DNA of 64,000 nt from Rahnella rivi (lineage in GTDB: Bacteria; Pseudomonadota; Gammaproteobacteria; Enterobacterales; Enterobacteriaceae). The stretch lies in contig NZ_JAFMOX010000048.1 in NCBI RefSeq assembly GCF_019049655.1, positions 55,306 to 119,305 on the forward strand, read 5' to 3'. The position numbers and the translations under genes are program-made. Within the stretch, counting starts at the first letter, position 1, and each line of letters starts with the position of its first letter. The notes beneath the pieces were generated by a model that was not told the origin of the DNA, did no database searches, and was given only the letters and a program-made list of their open reading frames with translations. Below, one piece after another: positions 8,663-16,451 of this stretch.

Positions 8663-8702
8663 GCATAATATAGCTGCCAGAATACTGGCAGCTATATTAT
8701 GC
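8663..8702. terminator. 18-bp perfect hairpin after Q
   Basis: An 18-base stem (8663-8680 with 8685-8702) closes an AATA loop with no mismatch. It sits 10 bases after the Q stop, between the late operon and the convergent KAP ATPase gene. There is no clear T run after it on the plus strand, so it may be a weak terminator, a processing or stability hairpin, or a protein site. It marks the edge of the AT-rich cargo. Confidence 0.5.
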
Positions 8703-8802
8703 TCTAAAACTGTATGAGCACAATTTTACGTGAAAAGTATCATTTGCAGGATATGAATAAACGTGATGTTAGGACTTAATCGGAAAGAGATAATTTTTTT
8801 TG
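8703..8802. other. non-coding AT-rich spacer in the cargo zone
   Basis: Nothing recognisable was seen between the hairpin and the end of the small ORF. With the flanks, 8653-9026 is a 374-bp stretch lacking any firmly supported gene. Base composition is clearly AT-richer than the capsid genes on the left. Confidence 0.4.
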
Positions 8803-9030
8803 TTAATTAAAATAAATTTTTAATTGGTGGTGATCAATCAATTTTCCGCATGGTTTTCTTTGAGGAGAATGATGGTTATTCCTAAAAATCAACAAGTTGT
8901 TACAGTGCGTAAGTGAAAAGGTATCTAGCGAGGACAATGAAAAATATTTTACGGCCATTGAAAAGTCAGCCTCTGTATGTTTATTTTTTATTATATACAG
9001 AGGCAATTCCTTAATTTCATGTATATTCAA
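8803..9030 (-). CDS. possible small protein coupled to the KAP ATPase
   Basis: A 75-codon frame starts with TTG at 9030, overlapping the TGA stop of the KAP ATPase by 4 bases (TTGA), an arrangement that can permit translational coupling. The product is not recognised; it is mixed polar, with two Cys/His-containing stretches and no clear membrane segment. The whole area is AT-rich, where chance open frames are common, and the start codon is weak. It could instead be an unread tail left by a frameshift in the ATPase gene. Confidence 0.3.
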   Translation of the reverse strand: MNIHEIKELPLYIIKNKHTEADFSMAVKYFSLSSLDTFSLTHCNNLLIFRNNHHSPQRKPCGKLIDHHQLKIYFN

Positions 9031-10733
9031 TTTACTTTTATAATGTGCCTCACTCTTAAATTGTTTAAAGTAGATATTTTTGATATTCTTCGTAGCGCAC
9101 CTTTTGCTTTCTCAGTTATTTGTATTTGTTCGGGGCTAGGGTTAGTTAATCCATCGAATTTTAATAAGCCATGCCGTATTAAATTCATGGTGTCAATTTC
9201 ACAACTAATTATCCATTGATAATAGTCATCCTCAGAAAATGAATTAAGCGCGATAATATCCCTGCCATTATATGAGTCATTAGAACTAAAGCGAATTAGT
9301 ATATTTTCTATTGAGGGGCTATCCTGCAATGAAGAGATTCTTCTACTTATTGCTTCATCTAGCTTATCGAATCCAGAATGTAAGTCTGACCACGTAGTTT
9401 TACTTAACCCAACCTTGCTAAGGTCACCTTGTGGGAAAGCTTCAGAAACAAATTTTTCTATATAATGATCACAATTCTTACCTAATGACTCTAGCATATC
9501 CATAAAATTACCTAGTCGGTTAACAGGAATCACATGAAGATTTTCGTTTAATAAAGATTCAATTTCAGAAATGAAAAAATCATCATTATCTTCAAAAGAC
9601 TCAGTGTAAATGGACCATATTTTATTCATTTTATTATTTAGCTCTATATTAGAGTATTCATTATTTTTTGATTTTATAATTTCATTCATTTCATTGTTAG
9701 GGTTTATAAAACCATTTCTAAGATAAAGATCAATCTCATTGTCGAAACTTTGACCACTCGCATCGTATGTGACATCAAGTTTATCAATAAATTTTTGCAC
9801 TGGTTTTTTCTCTTCTTCTTCGATATCCAATAGCCTAATTAATCCCGCATTCAATTCTTGTTTGAAGTCATCGTAAGTAACATTTTCAACGCCAGAGTAA
9901 TATACCAAAGAAAATAAGGTTGCTCTATTTACGAAGTCCTGCTTAACACCCTCAACTGCATTATTTAGGTATACATCAAAGGTGCCAAGTAAGAGCTTTA
10001 TTTTTCTAATTATTCGTAAGTTTACTATATTTAAGTCTTGTGCTACTTTCTGAATTCGCAGTAAGTTTTTATCTTTTCTAAAAAACACTTTTTCTAAATT
10101 ATCATAAACAGAAGGTATATACATTACTTCAAGATCAACTACTTTCTCACGGTATTCGGAAAATTGTTTCTCTTGCAAATCGTCATGTAGATTCCTTTCG
10201 TTAAATATCAGGATGATTTTGCAGTTTTTTTTCCTTGCCAATTCGTCTACCAGGCCCATGAGCTCTTTTATTTCTAAAGATTTTCCTTTTCTTTCCAAGT
10301 CATCAAAGCAGATGATATAGTCCTTAATAAAGCCATATTCCAATGCAGAAATTAAGGAACTAGCTCTAAACCCAAAAGATGTATTATCGAAATATTTAAT
10401 TATAAACTTTGAGCCACGATTGTATTTTGCAAATGCTTTTATTCTTGGCAAGAACTTGCCATTAATATCTTTATCTTGTCCATTCATTACTTCTTTATAT
10501 TTATGCATGTCAATAGGTGTTGCATAGTGGAATATTTCCTTCTTAATGTCATTAATAGAGTTTTTCCCAAAAAGAGACACATAGGAATACGCTATTTTAT
10601 TCAGTTGTTTTTTTTGGTTGAGGTGATAGTTTTCCCAAAAAAAGGTTTTGCCTACACCCCAATCTCCTTTTATTACAATAACCCTATCTTCTGATTGAAA
10701 AAATAAATCTAATGTTTTTACTAAATCTTCCAT
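9027..10733 (-). CDS. KAP-family P-loop ATPase, candidate phage-defence cargo
   Basis: A 568-residue protein not belonging to the phage assembly or replication set. The Walker A loop GDWGVGKT lies at residues 23-30 and the Walker B strand YIICFDDLER ends near residue 147; a following strand ILIFNERN fits the sensor region of KAP (PifA/Kidins220-type) NTPases. No transmembrane segment is evident, unlike many KAP proteins. Residues about 300-568 match no family I can name and may sense or act on a target. The start at 10733 (MEDL) follows AAGGA by 6 bases; two upstream ATGs are alternatives. The gene is markedly AT-rich and stands alone between cos and Q. PifA and QatA are KAP ATPases with known antiphage roles; defence here is an inference. 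Confidence 0.82.
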   Translation of the reverse strand: MEDLVKTLDLFFQSEDRVIVIKGDWGVGKTFFWENYHLNQKKQLNKIAYSYVSLFGKNSINDIKKEIFHYATPIDMHKYKEVMNGQDKDINGKFLPRIKAFAKYNRGSKFIIKYFDNTSFGFRASSLISALEYGFIKDYIICFDDLERKGKSLEIKELMGLVDELARKKNCKIILIFNERNLHDDLQEKQFSEYREKVVDLEVMYIPSVYDNLEKVFFRKDKNLLRIQKVAQDLNIVNLRIIRKIKLLLGTFDVYLNNAVEGVKQDFVNRATLFSLVYYSGVENVTYDDFKQELNAGLIRLLDIEEEEKKPVQKFIDKLDVTYDASGQSFDNEIDLYLRNGFINPNNEMNEIIKSKNNEYSNIELNNKMNKIWSIYTESFEDNDDFFISEIESLLNENLHVIPVNRLGNFMDMLESLGKNCDHYIEKFVSEAFPQGDLSKVGLSKTTWSDLHSGFDKLDEAISRRISSLQDSPSIENILIRFSSNDSYNGRDIIALNSFSEDDYYQWIISCEIDTMNLIRHGLLKFDGLTNPSPEQIQITEKAKGALRRISKISTLNNLRVRHIIKVN

Positions 10734-10768
10734 TCTCATTCCTTTTAACAATATAATTTATGCTTTGC

Positions 10769-10796
10769 ATATTAAGAAAAAACCATTGATCATCAA
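10769..10796 (-). promoter_or_regulatory. possible sigma70 promoter of the KAP ATPase gene
   Basis: On the minus strand TTGATG (10796-10791) and TAATAT (10774-10769) are separated by 16 bases, 35 bases upstream of the proposed start at 10733. Such matches are frequent in AT-rich DNA, so this is only a candidate. Confidence 0.35.
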
Positions 10797-11146
10797 GGGT
10801 GTTTTTTTCTAGGCTTTATTTCATAATATAGTGCATTGCTCATCTGATTAATTAAATAACACTATAAATAGCTTAAGCCAATATGAAAAAAATTATCGTA
10901 ATTTAATTCTCCTAGTCAGTGCTCCTGTCTTTAAATTCTCTCATATGTACATCGTTCGATTCTGACTATCAGATTAAGTATATTTCTGAGCCAAAAGTGT
11001 CACTTGGCTTCAAAACTGTTACATCTTAACAAGTGTAATGAGAACCTCTACATGCAACTTGCTACACTCATGTTCAACTAAGTGATACGATACAACGAAG
11101 GCTCGCTCAGGTTCAGAATGAATATAAAAAAGTGTATTTGCGCGCA
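10797..11146. other. gene-free AT-rich spacer between KAP ATPase and cos
   Basis: No open frame of note on either strand. An imperfect hairpin (AGCCA...TGGCT) lies at 10989-11009 and short AAGTGT-like words recur between 10994 and 11085. Terminase binding sites that flank cos in P2-like phages would be expected at the right end of this stretch, but no known consensus was confirmed. Confidence 0.4.
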
Positions 11147-11165
11147 ATGCTATCCCCGCCACGCC
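11147..11165 (-). other. cos: cos site (19-base cohesive end) of the P2-like phage
   Basis: The minus strand reads GGCGTGGCGGGGATAGCAT. From memory, the P2/186-type cohesive ends are GGCGAGGCGGGGAAAGCAC and GGCGTGGCGGGGAAAGCAT, so this site differs from the 186 form at one base. It lies between replication gene A and portal gene Q, where cos is expected in a P2-type prophage. The terminase pair gpM/gpP encoded at 2970-3740 and 5871-7640 should cut here. Confidence 0.85.
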
Positions 11166-11291
11166 TGCCCGCTTTATATGTCGCTTTTTATGCAGTTGCC
11201 TGATCCGCCGAGAACCGCACCAATACAGGCGCGGCGCGGTGTTTAATAATTTTTAGAAAAAATGCGAATCCATGCACCATGAATGCAAAAA
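11166..11291. other. spacer between cos and the toxin-antitoxin pair
   Basis: No gene or clear signal was found. It is the extreme right end of the linear phage genome before the cargo operon terminator. Confidence 0.4.
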
Positions 11292-11319
11292 GAAAAACCC
11301 GCCGAAGCGGGTCTTTTTT
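11292..11319 (-). terminator. bidirectional terminator after the GNAT toxin gene
   Basis: A 6-bp GC stem (ACCCGC with GCGGGT, CGAA loop on the plus strand) is flanked by an A run on one side and a T run on the other. On the minus strand it reads GCGGGTTTTTCTTTTT two bases after the toxin stop, so it should end the toxin-antitoxin transcript before cos. Confidence 0.8.
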
Positions 11320-11320
11320 A

Positions 11321-11860
11321 CTATGCAGCAGCAAGGATGTGCTGAATAGCCAGAAACATCGGAACCGCCCCATAAGCATTAGGTGGTTCATTAAGTTCCA
11401 CAAACCCTAAGCGCGCATAGAAATTAATCGCTGCGGGATCTGCATCCAGATACACTCCCTTGATTGGAAGTGATTCGTGGATAATTTTTACTTGCTCAAA
11501 AAACTCAAAGAGCAAATCTTGCCCATAGCCTTTATTTTGTTCATTAGTGGCTACGCCTAACATAATCAGACGCACAACACTTATGTCATTAGGCATTGAC
11601 CCTGTTACCACTCCCGATAACTTGGCTTTATCGAGAGAATACCCAGAGAAGGTACACACACCTAACAATTCGCCCGTTGTAGCGTCAATCAGCGCTTTGG
11701 CAGCACAATAGCCATCTTTAACGCTTTTCTTTAACGAGTTACGCACATAAGAGTTGATCACTGCGTTGCCGCAATCGAAATTCTTATTACCCGGATAAGT
11801 GATGTCTGCCTGATAAGCGCAGAACATCACATCTTGCTGTTGATCACTTTTTGCCACCAT
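11321..11860 (-). CDS. GNAT acetyltransferase toxin (TacT/AtaT-like)
   Basis: A 179-residue GNAT protein. Motif A is visible as VVRLIMLGVATNEQNKGYGQDLL (the acetyl-CoA binding Q-x-x-G-x-G type loop at about residues 106-116), and the C-terminal AINFYARLGF holds the Tyr used by TacT-type toxins. These toxins acetylate the amino group of aminoacyl-tRNA and stop translation. The gene overlaps the DUF1778 antitoxin by 17 bases, in the antitoxin-first order usual for this class. It lies on the A side of cos within the cargo zone, so it may stabilise the prophage or act in defence. Confidence 0.87.
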   Translation of the reverse strand: MVAKSDQQQDVMFCAYQADITYPGNKNFDCGNAVINSYVRNSLKKSVKDGYCAAKALIDATTGELLGVCTFSGYSLDKAKLSGVVTGSMPNDISVVRLIMLGVATNEQNKGYGQDLLFEFFEQVKIIHESLPIKGVYLDADPAAINFYARLGFVELNEPPNAYGAVPMFLAIQHILAAA

Positions 11861-12149
11861 CTTTCTTTCTCCTCATTAACGCTTGTAAAGCCAGCGTTGG
11901 CGCAGCAGGTTCAGAAAGGAGTTGATTTACTTGTTGCCAACTTTGGGAAGAAAGCTGTCTACGACGCTGGTTATCCAGCACACTTTCCGCTCGTTCCAAA
12001 GCCGCACTCAAGATAAATGCACTCAAATCCAATCCCGCAGCCGCAGCCGCTTCACGAAGCACATCTTTTAGGTCAGGACTTGTTTTAAGCTCTACTCGAG
12101 CATTTTTCACATACCGAACATCTGTAGGAAATTCAGTTACTTTTGACAT
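11844..12149 (-). CDS. DUF1778 ribbon-helix-helix antitoxin (TacA-like)
   Basis: A 101-residue protein with an N-terminal RHH DNA-binding core (ARVELKTSPDLKDVLREAAAAAGLDLSAFILSAALERA split over residues about 18-52) and a flexible C-terminal part that would wrap the toxin. Such antitoxins neutralise the partner GNAT enzyme and repress their own operon. It overlaps the toxin gene. Dyad repeats 200-280 bases upstream are possible binding sites. Confidence 0.87.
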   Translation of the reverse strand: MSKVTEFPTDVRYVKNARVELKTSPDLKDVLREAAAAAGLDLSAFILSAALERAESVLDNQRRRQLSSQSWQQVNQLLSEPAAPTLALQALMRRKKDGGKK

Positions 12150-12352
12150 ATTCGCTACCTCGTTTTCGCTTTTAATTTACCAACACCTCCTTATTCAAGT
12201 GTTATGACAGTTTTATAAACCTACTAAAATTCAGCGCTTTAGATTGGTTTCTCATTTAATGCTCCACTTAACTTAGTTTTTATTGGCGTGTTTCTTACGC
12301 CGTCTCATTTAAACCGTTTGATAAAACGGTAAGCAGTTCTATAGATAAATTG
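12150..12352. promoter_or_regulatory. upstream region of the toxin-antitoxin operon
   Basis: A gene-free stretch with AT-rich tracts suitable for a promoter. An imperfect element ACCGTTT-GATA-AAACGGT (7-bp arms) lies at 12313-12330. A GGAGGTG at about 12183-12189 is on the plus complement and could be part of leader DNA. Operator function for the DUF1778 protein is likely by analogy but not shown. Confidence 0.4.
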
Positions 12353-12432
12353 TCATACGGCTATTAACCGTATGAGGTTAATCTACCCGTTCTAAACCTC
12401 TCCGTCAAGCCATACGGCTAATAACCGTATGG
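12353..12432. repeat. two copies of a CATACGG-N7-CCGTATG palindrome
   Basis: Copy one at 12353-12375 has 8-bp arms TCATACGG/CCGTATGA with spacer CTATTAA; copy two at 12410-12432 has arms CCATACGG/CCGTATGG with spacer CTAATAA. Their centres are 57 bp apart. They lie between the small gene after A and the toxin-antitoxin operon. Near-identity of arms and spacer implies a protein-binding site rather than a terminator; there is no T run. The binder may be the RHH antitoxin or a phage regulator. Confidence 0.7.
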
Positions 12433-12458
12433 TGACATCTGAACGGACGAATGAAGAC

Positions 12459-12659
12459 TTAAACGCCCAAATCATCCCCCTCTTTGATGCCATCGATTTT
12501 CTTAATGTTGTCCCTGACCATTTCGGAGCAAGTGACGAGGTGGTCAGGCGTAATGCCTGATTTGATAATCAGCTTATGCAGCTGATTAACTACATCAATC
12601 AAACTCTCTCGCTCTACTGGTCGTGGAAAAGGAATGCATCTCACAGTGAACATCTCCAA
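12459..12659 (-). CDS. small phage protein after gene A
   Basis: A 66-residue acidic protein that begins 7 bases after the stop of A, so it probably shares the early transcript. It is not recognised by sequence. The predicted mostly helical chain contains no membrane segment. Small genes of unknown role are common at this point of P2-like genomes. Confidence 0.6.
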   Translation of the reverse strand: MEMFTVRCIPFPRPVERESLIDVVNQLHKLIIKSGITPDHLVTCSEMVRDNIKKIDGIKEGDDLGV

Positions 12660-12665
12660 TGTTGT

Positions 12666-14957
12666 TTAGCAATCAAAACCCGGCCACTCAACCGGGCACG
12701 AATATGAGTATTTATTATCATCAAACATTACTTCCGCCCCGCGAGCCAGTACCTCAAGCTCCCACCGTTCAGGGGTAATACCGTTTTGTTCTAAATCTCT
12801 CGCAATTTGCGGCATTCTTTCGCGTTCTCGCCGCGTCATGCGTGCAGATGGTGCGCAATCTCGCGCTTTTGACGGATTGAATGTGTGCTGATGGTGATTA
12901 ACCTTTGAGACTTGCCCTTTTAAAGTGTCTCTTAGCACCTTGGCAACATCCGGCTCATTCCAACTCACAGCGCCGGTCTCTATAAGATTTATCACCGCAG
13001 CAGTGTACTCAGGAGGTGTGGCAGGCAATAACTGTCCGGCTCCAGTCTCGACCTCCCCACAGTTATTGACAGGACTCCAAGGCGCGCCGGAGGCGCTTAT
13101 TAAATTCAAAGGATGAACAGCAACGTCAACGGCCTTAGAGACAATGCGCCATTGTGTTGTACGGGTTTCATGGATATGGCCAGCGCCAAGATGCGGGGCA
13201 TAAATACCGATGACCTTCTGGATCTCTTCGTCATATTCGTTGAGCTCATCAACAACATGCCGAGCAGTTCTGACGGTTTGCATATCACGCGGTACGTTTG
13301 CTCCACCCTGTGCCGAAATATATGCAGCAAAATCGCCCGTATCGGCTGCTGCGCGGGCAGCTTCGACCAATTCGTCAAACTCATTGGCGATACTCACACC
13401 ACGCGGTAAACGACGCAGTTCGCGATAGGCTCCCATGGTAGGAACGCCGATAGATTTAAACTGGGGGATGCGCCAAGTAGAAGCCCATGCGGTAACTGCT
13501 GCGGCCGTTTCAGATAATGGGCGTCCTGTGTCGTGATCCAGTTCGCCATCAAGGGCGTAACCATCAATGTTTTTCGCAATATATTTAGCGATGTAACTTG
13601 CTGCACCGCCTTTATTCATGTGCTTACACTGAAAACGCTGTTTTTGAGCGCCGCGCTCTTGGCCGTCTTCTTTTAGTGCATAACGACGCATGATATCGAC
13701 AGCCGCCTGACGCTGCGCACGGTCGCAGAACAGCATCATGTGCCAGTGGGGCGTGGCGTCGTGGTGCGGTTCAACAACGCGCATACCATAAACACGGATA
13801 CCGGCATCCTTGAACGCCGTGCGCATTTTGCTCCAGATTTTCACCAGATAGCGCTGGCCATCTTTTGGTGAAAACGCCGCATCATCCCACTTGTGATTAA
13901 AATTAACTTGGCGCTTTTCTTTTGCTCCGACCTGACGTGTAGGGTGATATTTAGACGGCGTAGTGATGGTGGTAAACATACCGATATGTCCCACGCTCGC
14001 TGCATACTTTTCTATTCCTGCAATGGTGCTCATCAGTTCCATACGGCGGATTTCAGGGTTAGAAATACTCCCCATGACTTTATCAATCAGGTCGATGCGC
14101 TCGCCGGTTTCGACGTTCTCCAAATCGCAGGATTTCAGATATTCCATTGCGGCCAAGCGGCGCGCACGAACATCGCGAATGGCTTGTTTGCTGGCATAGC
14201 CTGACTTTTGCAGATTGACCTCACCAACGGCAATCAGCAGTGCTTCACGCCACTGCATCCGCTGCGCTTTGAACTGGCGAACCCACCATTCGTCATTTAC
14301 CAGTCGCGCAATACTGGAGAACGCTGCGCGCATGTTCATTTTGCGCTTACAATATTTTTTCCAGTGTAAAGGGCGGACATTAAAGTGACGGGCAATCCCG
14401 GCAATCTGCCCGTATATTTCTTGCTGTGCCCGATCAGTAAATAGTGCTGATTGCTCGCCATCGTGCTGGGCAATGTACTGATCGCTTAAATCTTCGTATT
14501 CGGTAAATAGCCGTGATGATATCTGCATGGACAGCTGCTTAAGTTCGCGGTCATTCATGCCCGGCAACTGACGATAGATTTCGGCCTGTTCGCTAAATAA
14601 TTGCAACGCTCTACCGTCGAATTCCTTCGCGAATTTATGGTTAACAATCTCAATGCGTGGCCAGATGCGTGGCATAAAAACGTTAAACAGGAAACGATGC
14701 GCGGTCAGCAAGCCGGAGGTTTTACGTAGATACTCATGACGACCGGCAAAGATGCCGCTCAGAAAATGAGGAAGGGAATGAATTTTATTTAAAATCGCTT
14801 GCCCCTGATGGAATTCATCACGGGTAAGCGGTCTTTCTTTGCCGATAGCTTCTTTTGGCGCATTCCAAGAGTAGACACCAACAAATTTAATTTTGTTGGT
14901 GTTGTTAATTTTTGGCGGCGGCGAGGGGGCGACGCGCCCCCTTGTAATTAACTGCAT
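12666..14957 (-). CDS. A: P2-like replication initiator endonuclease gpA
   Basis: A 763-residue rolling-circle initiator of the phage GPA family. The metal-binding HUH motif is seen as TPHWHMMLF near residue 404, and the paired catalytic tyrosines as SYIAKYIAK near residue 456. gpA nicks the origin, which in P2 lies inside this gene, and stays linked to the 5' end during replication. It is the last large gene of the early operon that reads left from cox. It starts 2 bases after the upstream small gene ends. Confidence 0.95.
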   Translation of the reverse strand: MQLITRGRVAPSPPPKINNTNKIKFVGVYSWNAPKEAIGKERPLTRDEFHQGQAILNKIHSLPHFLSGIFAGRHEYLRKTSGLLTAHRFLFNVFMPRIWPRIEIVNHKFAKEFDGRALQLFSEQAEIYRQLPGMNDRELKQLSMQISSRLFTEYEDLSDQYIAQHDGEQSALFTDRAQQEIYGQIAGIARHFNVRPLHWKKYCKRKMNMRAAFSSIARLVNDEWWVRQFKAQRMQWREALLIAVGEVNLQKSGYASKQAIRDVRARRLAAMEYLKSCDLENVETGERIDLIDKVMGSISNPEIRRMELMSTIAGIEKYAASVGHIGMFTTITTPSKYHPTRQVGAKEKRQVNFNHKWDDAAFSPKDGQRYLVKIWSKMRTAFKDAGIRVYGMRVVEPHHDATPHWHMMLFCDRAQRQAAVDIMRRYALKEDGQERGAQKQRFQCKHMNKGGAASYIAKYIAKNIDGYALDGELDHDTGRPLSETAAAVTAWASTWRIPQFKSIGVPTMGAYRELRRLPRGVSIANEFDELVEAARAAADTGDFAAYISAQGGANVPRDMQTVRTARHVVDELNEYDEEIQKVIGIYAPHLGAGHIHETRTTQWRIVSKAVDVAVHPLNLISASGAPWSPVNNCGEVETGAGQLLPATPPEYTAAVINLIETGAVSWNEPDVAKVLRDTLKGQVSKVNHHQHTFNPSKARDCAPSARMTRRERERMPQIARDLEQNGITPERWELEVLARGAEVMFDDNKYSYSCPVEWPGFDC

Positions 14958-14959
14958 TA

Positions 14960-15238
14960 TTATTTATTCACCGAGGCAGCGGAAAACGCCTCTTGGCAAA
15001 TTTCACCAATACTTTCTATAGATGAAGCAAGCTCTGAAATGGTTTTCACTTTTGACGCGCGAATATCAAAGTGAATAAGGCCACCCACCAACTGCTCAAT
15101 CTTTGAGTAATAACCAACAGACTCTAAATACTCCTGACCTTTCTTTTCTCCAGAAAGAACCACTTTCTTTTTATTCAATATAAACTGTAATGAGTCACTG
15201 GTTATTACCCAAGAGTCTCCCACTTCAATACGAATCAT
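14960..15238 (-). CDS. small early phage protein, possibly DUF5405-like
   Basis: A 92-residue protein beginning MIRIEVGDSWVITSDSLQFIL with a middle block ESVGYYSKIEQLVGGL. Position and these blocks resemble the small conserved protein found just upstream of A in many P2-like phages (DUF5405, from memory). Its role is unknown. It lies 2 bases from both neighbours in the early operon. Confidence 0.65.
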   Translation of the reverse strand: MIRIEVGDSWVITSDSLQFILNKKKVVLSGEKKGQEYLESVGYYSKIEQLVGGLIHFDIRASKVKTISELASSIESIGEICQEAFSAASVNK

Positions 15239-15240
15239 AA

Positions 15241-15459
15241 TTAGCTCCTATAGTGCTTCTGTTTCTGCTCGGTGATTTCTTGGCAAGATACACAACGCAC
15301 CACGCCGGGGAACGCTGCGCGACGTGCCTCTGGGATTGGCTGGTCGCAGTCTTCGCAGACAGAGGCAGAAACTCCACTATTATTGATTCGATGTGCAGCA
15401 ACCTGATTAGCCAAAACATCGAGATTTCTTTCTTGTATTGAATCCATTAAATCTGGCAT
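15241..15459 (-). CDS. TraR/DksA-type zinc-finger protein (P2 orf82-like)
   Basis: A 72-residue protein with a four-cysteine zinc finger, CEDC...CVSC (about residues 35-59), surrounded by the PIPEARRAAFPGVVRCVSC signature of TraR/DksA finger proteins. It lacks the long coiled coil of DksA, as in TraR. Such proteins can bind the RNA polymerase secondary channel; whether this phage version does is not known. It overlaps the upstream gene by 1 base. Confidence 0.85.
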   Translation of the reverse strand: MPDLMDSIQERNLDVLANQVAAHRINNSGVSASVCEDCDQPIPEARRAAFPGVVRCVSCQEITEQKQKHYRS

Positions 15460-15701
15460 TAAATAACCTCGTGATTTTCTAATCCTACATTATGAAAACG
15501 AATAGACTCTTGTTGGAGAAGCTCTAATATCTCCACCTTATTCAAATCATCTTTTATTGCGTGACTGATTAACGCATCAAGATGCGATGAGAAAATAACA
15601 GCTGCATCGTTACGTGCTTCATTGCGCGCCTGTTGTAACATCCAATCGTTCGCTTCGCTGGCTGCTTTATTTCTCATTTCTTGGCCAACTGTTAAAGCCA
15701 T
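15459..15701 (-). CDS. DUF2732 small early phage protein
   Basis: The 80-residue product from the ATG of MALTVGQEM matches the DUF2732 pattern of P2-like phages ([18 protein letters not shown] and a helical Glu/Leu-rich end). The function is unknown. An upstream ATG at 15719 is possible. It is part of the packed early operon between B and A. Confidence 0.72.
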   Translation of the reverse strand: MALTVGQEMRNKAASEANDWMLQQARNEARNDAAVIFSSHLDALISHAIKDDLNKVEILELLQQESIRFHNVGLENHEVI

Positions 15702-15762
15702 TTCTTTAACTCCAGACAAAAAGAAACCCTACGCCGTCAAGCGCACTATTTAAATTAAACTA

Positions 15763-16263
15763 TTAGTGAAGGTAAGTTTCTGGACGAACCGATGTTAATA
15801 CAGTCGGGGCATTTTCAAACAAGCTGAATAACTCCCGTAATGCCCGGAATAAATCCTCCCGCCAAGTACACGCTTTATCATCAATACGCCAATGCGGCAT
15901 GCTGAATTCTTCGGATGTTAAACCAGCGTGTAAATATAAAGTCCGGCGTTCGCTAATACTCAGACGAGATATAAAGCGGGTTTTCGTCATTCCAACACTG
16001 CGGAATTTATCAAAAGCACAACGCAACTCATCAATAGCACAAACAATAAGCTCGCGGTCAGCTTCATTCATTTCTTCCAAATTCATAACTGAATGAGACT
16101 GTTTTAATTGAGCGTGAAAACACACCGTCAGCCGTTCGCGCTCTGTCATCCGGTTGTAAAGCTCACACGTTTTCATCCAGCGAGTCTGCGCGAGACGCTC
16201 GCCGACAACACGGCGCAAACCCTGCGGCTGTTTCATAACTAATGCTGCTGTGATTACTGTCAT
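15763..16263 (-). CDS. B: P2-like replication protein gpB
   Basis: A 166-residue protein matching the P2 gpB family in length and place. P2 gpB interacts with the host helicase DnaB to allow lagging-strand synthesis after gpA has nicked the origin. The sequence is helical and basic. It overlaps the upstream Fil-like gene by 4 bases. Confidence 0.85.
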   Translation of the reverse strand: MTVITAALVMKQPQGLRRVVGERLAQTRWMKTCELYNRMTERERLTVCFHAQLKQSHSVMNLEEMNEADRELIVCAIDELRCAFDKFRSVGMTKTRFISRLSISERRTLYLHAGLTSEEFSMPHWRIDDKACTWREDLFRALRELFSLFENAPTVLTSVRPETYLH

Positions 16264-16445
16264 TTCAAGCCTCCCGTAATGCGTTTGAGAAAGTTGCGAA
16301 GACCAATAAACTTAGCGAAGCGACGATGCTGGCAAATGATGACACCCTGACGACCTTTGCCATGAGTGATTGTGAAATCAATAGGGCTTGTTGTTTGATG
16401 ATTTCTGAGCATTTTCGCTATACAAGTACCGTTAGTCATAGTCAA
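16260..16445 (-). CDS. small early protein, possibly Fil-like (DUF2724)
   Basis: A 61-residue basic protein with the block GKGRQGVIICQHRRF. Its size and position between cox and B resemble the filamentation (Fil) family of P2/186-like phages, whose overproduction blocks host cell division. Similarity is only by eye. It is followed by B with a 4-base overlap. Confidence 0.5.
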   Translation of the reverse strand: MTMTNGTCIAKMLRNHQTTSPIDFTITHGKGRQGVIICQHRRFAKFIGLRNFLKRITGGLK

Positions 16446-16451
16446 TTTCCC

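Noticed and set aside
11188..11403. 71-codon minus-strand frame across cos side and toxin end
   Set aside because: It overlaps the GNAT gene out of frame and crosses its terminator.
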